From Sulfitobacter sp. S190 (GTDB lineage Bacteria; Pseudomonadota; Alphaproteobacteria; Rhodobacterales; Rhodobacteraceae), in contig NZ_CP081120.1 of NCBI RefSeq assembly GCF_025141935.1, positions 558,001 to 622,000 of the forward strand: a DNA stretch of 64,000 nucleotides, given 5' to 3'. Below the pieces are notes generated by a model. That model saw only the letters and a program-made list of their open reading frames with translations, was not told the DNA's origin and did no database searches. Every line of letters begins with the position of its first letter. Position 1 is the stretch's first letter. The position numbers and the translations under genes were made by a program. Positions 47,480-55,393 of the stretch are shown here, one piece after another.

Positions 47480-48894
47480 AACATATCAAAACCGATATCC
47501 TGATCATTGGTGCCGGATCGGGCGGGCTGTCCGTCGCGGCGGGTGCTGCACAAATGGGCGCCGATGTTGTCCTGCTCGAAGGACACAAGATGGGCGGCGA
47601 CTGTCTGAACTACGGGTGTGTGCCTTCCAAGGCGCTCATCGCGACCGGAAAGGCGGCGTATGGCCAGCGTCACTCAGAGCAATACGGCGTGAAGGACGCG
47701 GCGGGTGAGGTGGATTATGCCGCCGCAAAGGACCACGTGGCCGATGTGATCGCCCAAATCGCCCCCGTCGACAGCCAAGAGCGCTTCGAAGGGTTCGGGA
47801 TCAACGTGATCCGCGAATTCGGTCGCTTTATCTCGGAAAACGAGGTGCAGGCGGGCGATACCGTGATCAAGGCGCGGCGGATCGTGATTGCGACAGGGTC
47901 GAGCCCGCTGGTGCCGCCTATCCCCGGACTGGACAATGTGCCCTTCGAAACCAACGAAACGCTGTTTGATCTGCGCGAGAAGCCCGATCACTTGCTGATT
48001 GTCGGCGGCGGCCCCATCGGGATGGAAATGGCGCAGGCCCACATCCGCATGGGCATGAAGGTCACCGTGATCGAAGGTGGCAAGGCGCTGGGCAAGGACG
48101 ATCCCGAGATGGCGCAGATCGTGCTGGACACGTTGCGCGCCGAGGGCGTCGAGATTGCAGAGGATGCGAAAGCCAGCGAAGTGCGCGGCACTAAGGGCGC
48201 CATCGAAGTGGAAACGGAAGACGGCCGTGTGTTCAAGGGCAGCCACCTGCTGATGGCCGTGGGTCGCAAGGCCAATACCGACAAGCTGGATCTCGAAAAG
48301 GCGGGCATCAAGCCAACTCGAAACGGCATCAAGGTCGACGACAGCCTGCGCACGACCAACCGGAAGGTCTATGCCATCGGGGACGTGGCCGGCGGGCTGC
48401 AGTTTACCCATGTAGCGGGCTATCACGCCGGGGTCATCATACGGTCGATGCTTTTCGGTCTGCCGTCGAAGGCAAAGACAAGCCATATTCCGTGGGCGAC
48501 CTATACAGACCCCGAACTCAGCCAGGTCGGACTGACGGAGGCGCAGGCGAAGAAAAAGCACGGACCGTCGCTGGAGGTTGTGCGGTTCCACTACAGCCAC
48601 AACGACCGGGCCATCGCGGAGCGCAAGACCAAAGGATTCATCAAGGTGATGGTCGTCAAGGGGCGCCCCGTCGGCGCGTCGATCGTCGGGTATCAGGCGG
48701 GCGAATTGATCAATCTGTGGGCGCTGGCCCTCGCCAATAATATGAAAATGAGCCAGATCGCTGCGATGGTCGCGCCCTATCCTACGATAGGTGAGGTCAA
48801 CAAACGTGCCGCAGGTGCCTATTTCAGCCCGCGGTTGTTTGAAAGCGACATGGTCAAGCGTGTTGTGGGCTTTGTGCAGCGGTTCATTCCGTGA
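47476..48894 (+). CDS. Mercuric-reductase-like flavin disulfide oxidoreductase
   Basis: A 472-aa FAD/NAD(P)H protein with GAGSGG (12-17), the redox pair C43-x4-C48 (GGDCLNYGCVPSKAL), a NAD(P) site VGGGPIGMEMAQ and the dimerisation domain. In dihydrolipoamide dehydrogenase and relatives the C-terminal acid/base is a His in a HPHPT-like motif; here it reads APYPTIGE, with Tyr435 at that place and Glu440 kept. It lacks the N-terminal MerA metal domain. The physiological acceptor is unknown; the context points to a membrane-linked redox role with TVP38. Confidence 0.87.
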   Translation: MKHIKTDILIIGAGSGGLSVAAGAAQMGADVVLLEGHKMGGDCLNYGCVPSKALIATGKAAYGQRHSEQYGVKDAAGEVDYAAAKDHVADVIAQIAPVDSQERFEGFGINVIREFGRFISENEVQAGDTVIKARRIVIATGSSPLVPPIPGLDNVPFETNETLFDLREKPDHLLIVGGGPIGMEMAQAHIRMGMKVTVIEGGKALGKDDPEMAQIVLDTLRAEGVEIAEDAKASEVRGTKGAIEVETEDGRVFKGSHLLMAVGRKANTDKLDLEKAGIKPTRNGIKVDDSLRTTNRKVYAIGDVAGGLQFTHVAGYHAGVIIRSMLFGLPSKAKTSHIPWATYTDPELSQVGLTEAQAKKKHGPSLEVVRFHYSHNDRAIAERKTKGFIKVMVVKGRPVGASIVGYQAGELINLWALALANNMKMSQIAAMVAPYPTIGEVNKRAAGAYFSPRLFESDMVKRVVGFVQRFIP

Positions 48895-48978
48895 TTTTCT
48901 GCGCGGGGTCCGGTGGTTGGCGTGCGCCTTGCGGCGACACCCCGCCCGCCGGCCCCGACATCTTTGGATAAGGACGCC

Positions 48979-50364
48979 ATGATCAACTCACTTTCCGGCC
49001 GCCTGCTGATCCTGACCACGATCTTTGTGATGATTGCGGAAATCCTGATTTTCGTGCCGTCGATTGCGCGGTTCCGCGAGGACTACATGCTCAACCGGCT
49101 GGAGCGGGCGCAGATCGCCTCACTGACGCTGCTGGCCGACGACATGATCGACGACGCCCTCGAGGCAGAGCTGCTTTTGAATGCCGAAGTGTTCAACGTC
49201 GTCTTGCGGCGTGACGAGGTCCGCCAGCTTGTTCTGGCATCGCCGATGCCGCAGGAGGTGGGGGCGACGTTCGATCTGCGTGACGGGTCTGCGCTGATAC
49301 TGGTAAGGGATGCAGTCAACCGCTTGCTCACGCCCGGCAACGAGATGATTCGCGTGATCGGCAGCCCTGTCCGCGAGGCGGGGTCTCTCATCGAGGTGAC
49401 AATGGAGGCAGGGCCGCTGAGGTCCGCGATGATCGACTACGGATTGCGCATTCTGGCGCTGTCGGCTGTCATTTCGGTGATTACCGCATTGTTGCTGTTT
49501 GCGGCCATGCGCATCTTTCTGGTCCGCCCGATCAAGAACGTGGTGGGCGCGATGCAACGCTACGCCGCCGCGCCCGAAGACGCGCGCCGCATCATTGAAC
49601 CTGCGGCAGGTGTGACGGAGCTGCGTGAAGCCGAAGAGGCGCTGCGCAAGTTGCAGACCGATCTGACCCAGGCGCTGCGCCAGAAGGAACGGCTGGCGCA
49701 ACTTGGCTCTGCGGTGAGCAAAATCAGCCACGATTTGCGCAATATCCTCACGTCCGCGCAACTATTCACCGACCGCATCGAAGCGTCGGAAGATCCGGTT
49801 GTGGCGCGCATGGCGCCCAAGCTTGTGGGGTCGATTACCCGCGCGGTGCATCTGTGCGAATCTACGCTGGCCTTTGGCAAGGCCGAGGAGCCAAGCCCCA
49901 CCCTGTCACAGGTGCGTCTGGCCGATCTGGCCGATGAGGTGATCGAGGGGGAACGGCTCGCCGTTGGTGATTATGATCTGACCTTCGATACGGAAATCCC
50001 GCGTCAGCTGTTTATCCGCGCCGACCCCGAGCAGATGTACCGCGTATTGGGAAATCTCATGCGAAATGCGCGACAGGCCATCATGGCGACAGGCGATCCC
50101 GGTGAAATACGCATCGAGGCGGTCGAGACGGTCGATGCATGGCTCATTGAGCTCATTGATTCCGGCCCCGGTATCCCGTCGCGGGCGCAAGAGCATCTTT
50201 TCGCACCGTTTCAGGGGTCGGTGCGCAAAGGAGGCGCGGGGCTGGGGCTGGCCATTTCGGCAGAACTTGTGCGCGGGCACGGCGGGAACCTCAAGCTGCT
50301 CAAGACCGATGCGAAAGGAACCCGCTTTCTGATCAGGCTGCCCAAGGATGACGGCACGGTCTAG
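48979..50364 (+). CDS. Orphan HAMP-type sensor histidine kinase
   Basis: A 461-aa kinase with two membrane helices (about 9-30 and 157-180) flanking a periplasmic domain of about 120 residues, a HAMP-like region, the H-box SKISHDLRNIL (His251), N-box NLMRNARQAIM, DSGPGIP and GAGLGLAIS. The start at 48979 follows AAGGA and removes an unlikely Pro-rich extension. No response regulator is adjacent, so its partner lies elsewhere. Confidence 0.88.
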   Translation: MINSLSGRLLILTTIFVMIAEILIFVPSIARFREDYMLNRLERAQIASLTLLADDMIDDALEAELLLNAEVFNVVLRRDEVRQLVLASPMPQEVGATFDLRDGSALILVRDAVNRLLTPGNEMIRVIGSPVREAGSLIEVTMEAGPLRSAMIDYGLRILALSAVISVITALLLFAAMRIFLVRPIKNVVGAMQRYAAAPEDARRIIEPAAGVTELREAEEALRKLQTDLTQALRQKERLAQLGSAVSKISHDLRNILTSAQLFTDRIEASEDPVVARMAPKLVGSITRAVHLCESTLAFGKAEEPSPTLSQVRLADLADEVIEGERLAVGDYDLTFDTEIPRQLFIRADPEQMYRVLGNLMRNARQAIMATGDPGEIRIEAVETVDAWLIELIDSGPGIPSRAQEHLFAPFQGSVRKGGAGLGLAISAELVRGHGGNLKLLKTDAKGTRFLIRLPKDDGTV

Positions 50365-50413
50365 GCTTCCGCGGGGGAATTTTGCGCTTTGCCTGATTTT
50401 TCGAAAGAGGGGC

Positions 50414-50442
50414 TTGCAAACCCCGCGCCCCGGCTCTAAACC
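50414..50442 (+). promoter_or_regulatory. Promoter of tRNA-Arg
   Basis: TTGCAA (50414-50419), 17 bp, TAAACC (50437-50442), 10 bp before the mature tRNA 5' end. The -10 matches those proposed for rplB and rpmC except the last base. Confidence 0.6.
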
Positions 50443-50452
50443 GCCCCTCAGT

Positions 50453-50529
50453 GGACCGATAGCTCAGCTGGATAGAGTACTTGACTACGAATCAAGGGGT
50501 CGGGGGTTCGAATCCTCCTCGGTCCGCCA
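50453..50529 (+). tRNA. tRNA-Arg (anticodon ACG)
   Basis: A complete cloverleaf: the acceptor stem GGACCGA pairs with TCGGTCC, the D arm is GCTCAGCTGGATAGAGT, the anticodon stem CTTGA/TCAAG holds loop CTACGAA with anticodon ACG, and the T arm is GGGGGTTCGAATCCTCC. The discriminator G is followed by an encoded CCA. A34 is expected to be deaminated to inosine for reading CGN codons. Confidence 0.97.
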
Positions 50530-50578
50530 CTACCTTCTCCCTTTGATCTTTGCCAAATCCGGAACGGTCGATCGGGCG

Positions 50579-50938
50579 TTATTGCGTCGGCACTGACACG
50601 ATGACCCACTGCTTTTTCACGCGGTCGGGTACGGTCCAGACGGGTTGCAGACCGTTGTCCATGACGAAACCGTCTCCTGCGGTGACGTCAAATTCCGCGC
50701 CGTCCTGCGTGCGGATCGTGGCTCCGCCCTCCAGGATATAGCAGTATTCAATCTGGTTGTTCTGCGGGCCGCGGAAAACACCGGCCGTGCTTTCCCAGAT
50801 ACCGGCGCGTACTGTGTCATCGGCGCCTTTGAAGTGGACCCAGACGGTGTGTCCGGGCGCGCCCGAAATTGTGACGGCCGATGTGTCTTGTCGGATGGCT
50901 TCCGGAGATTGATCTGCGAATTTGATGAGCTTTGGCAT
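50579..50938 (-). CDS. Cupin_3 (DUF861) family protein
   Basis: A 119-aa single-domain cupin with the core EYCYILEGGATIRTQDG and GDGFVMDNG segments. Cupins of this type bind small polar ligands or act as enzymes; the exact function is unknown. It lies 15 nt downstream of the FAD oxidoreductase on the same strand, implying an operon. The combination of small cupin and DAO-type oxidase next to a taurine-like transporter is discussed under findings. Confidence 0.8.
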   Translation of the reverse strand: MPKLIKFADQSPEAIRQDTSAVTISGAPGHTVWVHFKGADDTVRAGIWESTAGVFRGPQNNQIEYCYILEGGATIRTQDGAEFDVTAGDGFVMDNGLQPVWTVPDRVKKQWVIVSVPTQ

Positions 50939-50953
50939 GCAGTTTCCTGACGG

Positions 50954-52273
50954 TCATGCGCCGTTTGTCAGCGCGTCGAGTTTATCCTTGAGAGTCATGG
51001 CGGGGGCGGCAAACGGAATGAGGCGGCGGGTAATGTCGTGCAGCGGCACGGGGGATACCGGCACGACGGGAAAGGGCAGATCATCGGGCGGGGTGCCGAG
51101 CAGTTTGCCCGACAGTGCGCGCCCCATGACAGATGTCATGGCAATGCCCCGCCCGCTGAACCCGATCCCTGCCAGGATGCCCGGCGCCGGTTCATGCATA
51201 TGGGGCATCATTTCGGGCGTGACCGCGATGCGACCCGCCCATTTCCGTTCGATCGCGATATCGGCGATCTGCGGAAACACCGTGCGCAACCCGCCGCGCA
51301 AGCGACCCAAGGCAAGCGGGTCGACGTGGTCGGTGCTTCCCACACACCCGAAAATCAGCCGTTTCTCGCGGTCGTAGCGGGCATAGTAGATCGCCAGCCG
51401 TGAATCGGAGATCGTGACCGACCCGGGCAGAACAGTCTGCTGCTGCATTGCGCTGAGCGGGGCGGTGGCAATCGAGACGCTGACAAGCGGATGGAACGTT
51501 TTGGACAGGCCGGGCCACAGACCCGAGGTATAGGCATTGGTGGTCAGCACCACGTTTTCAGCGGTTATTTCGCCCTCCGGCGTCGTCGCGTGCCACTTTC
51601 CGTTTTTGCGGTCGAGCTTGGTAACCGGTGTTTTGTTATAAAATTGCGCACCGCGCGCGATCGCGGCTTTTGCGTATCCGCGCGTCAGTGACAGCGGTTG
51701 GACGTGCCCGCCCGCTGCGTGTTTGAGCGCCCATCGATAGGCCGGCGACCCACTGGCATATTCGACCGCGTCCCCGTCGATTTCTTCGATATCTGCGCCC
51801 GCTTTTTTCCACGCGCGGCCCAGTGTCCCCATGCTCTGTATGGCCTTCCGGGTGTGGGCGGCTTGCACCCATCCCGCCTGTACGGCATCGCAGTCGACAT
51901 CGAATGTCCTGATATCCGAAAACAGATCATCCGCCGCTGTCAGAGTGGTACGCACCAGATTGTCGCCGTGGCGTGCGCCAAGCAGATCGCGCAGGTCATC
52001 GGGTGTTTTGCGCCAGATCGGATTGCACTGCCCGCCGCTACGCCCCGACGCGCCCCAACCGACGTCCTGCGCATCGACCACCGCCACCGAAACGCCGCGG
52101 TCGGCAAGCCCCAATGCGGTCCGGCATCCTGTAAGCCCGCCGCCTATGACCAATACGTCAACGCGTAGCGAAGACCTGTGTTTGTCGAGGTCGGGAGCCG
52201 CGTTGGCCGTCACGATCCAATGGATTTCTTCTTTGGTCAAAGCGGGCCTTTTGGGTTTTGTATTGTGAAACAA
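50954..52273 (-). CDS. FAD-dependent amine oxidoreductase (DAO family)
   Basis: A 439-aa flavoprotein with the Rossmann motif VIGGGLTG (residues 42-49), a covalent or tight FAD-binding region GWGASGRSGGQCNP and the C-terminal GFSGRGIAMTSVMG loop, resembling gamma-glutamylputrescine oxidase-type enzymes. It probably oxidises an amine or amino compound to an aldehyde or imine. It is divergent from the IclR regulator, with a three-half-site inverted repeat between them. Confidence 0.82.
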   Translation of the reverse strand: MFHNTKPKRPALTKEEIHWIVTANAAPDLDKHRSSLRVDVLVIGGGLTGCRTALGLADRGVSVAVVDAQDVGWGASGRSGGQCNPIWRKTPDDLRDLLGARHGDNLVRTTLTAADDLFSDIRTFDVDCDAVQAGWVQAAHTRKAIQSMGTLGRAWKKAGADIEEIDGDAVEYASGSPAYRWALKHAAGGHVQPLSLTRGYAKAAIARGAQFYNKTPVTKLDRKNGKWHATTPEGEITAENVVLTTNAYTSGLWPGLSKTFHPLVSVSIATAPLSAMQQQTVLPGSVTISDSRLAIYYARYDREKRLIFGCVGSTDHVDPLALGRLRGGLRTVFPQIADIAIERKWAGRIAVTPEMMPHMHEPAPGILAGIGFSGRGIAMTSVMGRALSGKLLGTPPDDLPFPVVPVSPVPLHDITRRLIPFAAPAMTLKDKLDALTNGA

Positions 52274-52323
52274 ACGTATTGTATAAAAAAACTAGGTAAG
52301 GTTTGCTGAGCCGTCAACTCATT

Positions 52324-52359
52324 CTGTTCCGCCGATACCCGGAACAGGAATTTGTTCCG
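52324..52359. promoter_or_regulatory. Candidate IclR operator, three TGTTCC half-sites
   Basis: TGTTCCG (52325-52331), CGGAACA (52340-52346) and TGTTCCG (52353-52359) alternate in orientation. The outer base pairs extend the first pair to CTGTTCCG/CGGAACAG with an 8-bp spacer; the second pair GGAACA/TGTTCC has a 6-bp spacer. It sits between the divergent oxidase and iclR starts. Confidence 0.6.
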
Positions 52360-52455
52360 GTATACGAGATTGCAGTTTTACCATTGCGTCGAACCTGCTT
52401 TGGTAGCGCCACACGGCGCGTGTGAGCGCGGCTGAAACCGAAGGCGATTGGCAGC

Positions 52456-53238
52456 ATGCAAAGTTCTATTGTCCACAAGCTTCTGGCCCTGTTGTCGGCC
52501 GTCAGCGCGGCCCAGCGGCCCATGACGTTCACCGAAATCGTCGACAAGACCGGCATGAACAAGAGCACCATACACCGTCTGCTGTCGATCGGCGTTGACG
52601 AGCAGATGTTGCGCTTTGACGAGCAGCGCAAAGTGTACCTGTTGGGGCCGCGGGTCTTCGATCTCGTGCGCAATGCCTACAACGGCTACGATATCCAGGC
52701 GATTGCGCTGGATGAGATGGTACGGTTGTTCGACATGTTCGATGTCAATGTGACCATCGGCGTGCCGAGCGGAAATGAAGTTGTATACCTGCGGGTTCTG
52801 GAGGCGGCTCAATCAATGGGTGGGGTCCAGAGACCGGGCATGCGTGAGCCGATCCACTGCTCTGCGTCAGGCAAGGCGTTGATGGCGTACTATCCGGAAG
52901 ACGTCCTACGCTCGAACCTGAAAGACTATGTGTTCGAACGCTTCACGGAACGGACAGTCCCTGACGTCGAGACCTTCAGAAAGGAGCTGGAATTCGTACG
53001 CGCGCAGGGCTTTGGCCGGAACGACCGCGAGGAATATGATCATTTCATCGGCATCTCGTCCCCGATCTTCAACTACATGGCCGAGCCGATTGCAGTGCTG
53101 AACATTTGGGCAGTCTATCCGCGCCACACCATCGAAACCCTTGTGGGCTGGTCGGATGAGCTTATCACTTCTGCTGATCGTGTAACCGCATTGATCGGGG
53201 GCATAAGGCCAGACAGCGGTGATCTTGTATCCAGATGA
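52456..53238 (+). CDS. IclR-family transcriptional regulator
   Basis: A 260-aa regulator with an N-terminal winged HTH (KLLALLSAVSAAQRPMTFTEI ... NKSTIHRLLSI) and a C-terminal effector domain (HCSASGKALMAY). IclR proteins control catabolic genes; by position it probably governs the divergent oxidase/cupin pair and the downstream ABC transporter genes. GGCGATTGG precedes the ATG; the ribosome site is weak. Confidence 0.88.
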   Translation: MQSSIVHKLLALLSAVSAAQRPMTFTEIVDKTGMNKSTIHRLLSIGVDEQMLRFDEQRKVYLLGPRVFDLVRNAYNGYDIQAIALDEMVRLFDMFDVNVTIGVPSGNEVVYLRVLEAAQSMGGVQRPGMREPIHCSASGKALMAYYPEDVLRSNLKDYVFERFTERTVPDVETFRKELEFVRAQGFGRNDREEYDHFIGISSPIFNYMAEPIAVLNIWAVYPRHTIETLVGWSDELITSADRVTALIGGIRPDSGDLVSR

Positions 53239-53477
53239 CCGTAGGGTAAGGTTGTGTAAATGACCAAAACGCCAAGTTTTCAAGGGTGTTGGGTCGGCAG
53301 CGCACGCGCGGTGTGCTGGTATGATAAAGCGTAGTTTTGTTGCGCTGCGACGGTGTTTGTGCATAGGAATCGTTTGACGGAAGAACGAATGCACTCGTAC
53401 TCTCGCGTAACGAAACGCGGGTTTCACAATTCGAAACTTTGTGATGTCCGTCCATAATGATGAACAGGGAGAAAGAA

Positions 53478-54476
53478 ATGAAAAAATCAACACTCGGCTT
53501 TATCGCCGGCGCGGTTGCAGCCATGACGGCAACATCGGCGTTCGCGGACGGCCACGGCGAATTGACCGTCGGCTATTTCCTCGAATGGCCCATGCCCATG
53601 ATGGCCGCCAAAGCGTCCGGCGCTTATGACGAAGCGCTGGGCATGAAGGTCAACTGGGTTTCCTTCGAAACAGGTACAGCAATGTCCGCCGCGATGGCGT
53701 CCGGCGACGTTCAGATTTCGCTGTCGCAAGGTGTGCCGCCCTTCGTGGTCGCGGCCTCCGGTGGTCAGGACATTCAGGTTGTTGACGTGGCCGTCAGCTA
53801 TTCCGACAACGACAACTGCGTGGTGCACGCGGATCTGGAAGTCGACAAGGACAGCGCCGGCGAATTGGCAGGCAAGAAAGTCGCCGTGCCTCTGGGCACA
53901 GCCGCGCACTACGGTTTCCTGCGCCAGATGGACCATTTCGGCATCCCGCTCGACAGCCTGTCGATCGTTGACATGCCTCCGCCAGAAGGCGCGAACGCGC
54001 TGGGCCAGAAAGCTGTCGATTTCGCGTGCGGCTACGGTGGTGGTCTGACGTCGATGAAAGAATACGGCAATGTGCTGCTGACCGGTTCCGAGAAAGAAGA
54101 CCTGGGCATCCTGGTGTTTGACGTGACATCCGCACCTGCCGATTTCATCGCGGAAAACGGTGATGTTGTTGCCAAGTTCCTCAAGGTCACAGCTGACGCG
54201 AACGCCGCGTGGGCCGCAGATCCGAGCGACGAAATGATGGCCACGATTGCCGAGCAAGCGGGTATGGACGTTGAGGCCGCCAAAGGCGCGATTTCGACCA
54301 TGAAATTCCCATCCATCGAAGAACAGCTGTCCGACAAATGGTTCGGCGGTGCAGCGGCTCCCTTCATGAAAGGTGTGGCTGACGTCTTTGTGGAAGCGGG
54401 TTCCATCGACAGCGCGCTCGACAGCTACGAAGGTGCGATCAACACCGGTCCGCTGGAAGCTGCTTCGAACATGTAA
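53478..54476 (+). CDS. Taurine/sulfonate-type ABC transporter binding protein
   Basis: A 332-aa protein with a signal peptide (MKKSTLGFIAGAVAAMTATS, cleavage near AFA|D) and a TauA/SsuA-like solute-binding domain (LTVGYFLEWPMPM, NWVSFETGTAMSAAMASGDV, VAVPLGTAAHYGFL). The pattern strongly resembles roseobacter taurine-binding proteins, but substrate specificity is inferred. GGGAGA precedes the ATG at 53478, preferred over ATGs at 53457/53460. Confidence 0.85.
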   Translation: MKKSTLGFIAGAVAAMTATSAFADGHGELTVGYFLEWPMPMMAAKASGAYDEALGMKVNWVSFETGTAMSAAMASGDVQISLSQGVPPFVVAASGGQDIQVVDVAVSYSDNDNCVVHADLEVDKDSAGELAGKKVAVPLGTAAHYGFLRQMDHFGIPLDSLSIVDMPPPEGANALGQKAVDFACGYGGGLTSMKEYGNVLLTGSEKEDLGILVFDVTSAPADFIAENGDVVAKFLKVTADANAAWAADPSDEMMATIAEQAGMDVEAAKGAISTMKFPSIEEQLSDKWFGGAAAPFMKGVADVFVEAGSIDSALDSYEGAINTGPLEAASNM

Positions 54477-54483
54477 GCAACAG

Positions 54484-54513
54484 GACCGGCGCGGAGCATG
54501 CTTCGCGCCGGTC
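54484..54513 (+). terminator. Intercistronic hairpin after the binding-protein gene
   Basis: A 10-bp perfect stem (GACCGGCGCG with CGCGCCGGTC) surrounds AGCATGCT, itself self-complementary. No T-run. It should stabilise the upstream mRNA and dampen read-through into the ATPase gene. Confidence 0.65.
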
Positions 54514-54586
54514 ACCTCTGAACCGGGCGCCGCGCAGGGGCGCGAAGGCGGTTCACATCATTTCGTGACATACGTAAGGGGAACCG

Positions 54587-55393
54587 ATGTCCGGGCTTTC
54601 GCTACAAGAAATTTCAATGCGGTTTGATTTGCCAAACGGCTCATCGGTGCAGGCGCTTGAAAACGTCTCGCTGGATATCAAACCGGGAGAGCTGATGAGT
54701 GTTCTGGGGCCATCGGGCTGCGGTAAGACCACGCTGCTCAATATCGTTGCGGGCTTCTTGGCCCAGACGAGTGGCAAGCTGATCCTGAATGACCATGAGA
54801 TCACCGGACCCGATGCCGAACGCGGCATGGTGTTCCAGAAGGGCGCCCTTTTCGAATGGATGTCCGTGCGCGACAACGTAGGTTTTGGCCCGTCGATGAA
54901 GGGGATGCCCAAGCGCGAGAAGGCGCAGATTGTCGACCACCTGCTTGATGTCGTGGGCCTTCAGGACTTCAAGGAAAAGGCGATTTACGAATTGTCCGGT
55001 GGCATGCAGCAGCGCGTGGCCCTTGCACGGTGTCTGGCCAATGAGCCTGATGTCATCTTGATGGACGAACCGCTGGGCGCTCTGGATGCGCTGACACGCG
55101 AAAAGATGCAAAGCCTTGTGCTGAAGCTCTGGAAGGAAACCGGCAAGACGATCATTCTGATTACCCACTCCGTCGAAGAGGCCTTGTTGCTGGGCGAAAG
55201 GCTGATTGTGATGGCGCCGCGTCCGGGGCGTATTCACAAGGAATACCGCCTGCCATTTGCCGAGATGGGCGTTGATGCCGATTTGCGCGAAGTGAAGAAG
55301 CACCCCGAATTCGGTGAAAAACGCGACGAGATCCTCTCGATGATCTGGGATATGGAAGAGGAAATCATGGGCCGGACGGAGGACGCAGCGTGA
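54587..55393 (+). CDS. Taurine/sulfonate-type ABC transporter ATPase
   Basis: A 268-aa ATPase of the nitrate/sulfonate/taurine subfamily with Walker A GPSGCGKTT, signature LSGGMQQRVALARCL, Walker B VILMDEPLGALD and H-loop ITHSVEEA. Its stop overlaps the permease start by 4 nt (GTGA). Confidence 0.92.
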   Translation: MSGLSLQEISMRFDLPNGSSVQALENVSLDIKPGELMSVLGPSGCGKTTLLNIVAGFLAQTSGKLILNDHEITGPDAERGMVFQKGALFEWMSVRDNVGFGPSMKGMPKREKAQIVDHLLDVVGLQDFKEKAIYELSGGMQQRVALARCLANEPDVILMDEPLGALDALTREKMQSLVLKLWKETGKTIILITHSVEEALLLGERLIVMAPRPGRIHKEYRLPFAEMGVDADLREVKKHPEFGEKRDEILSMIWDMEEEIMGRTEDAA

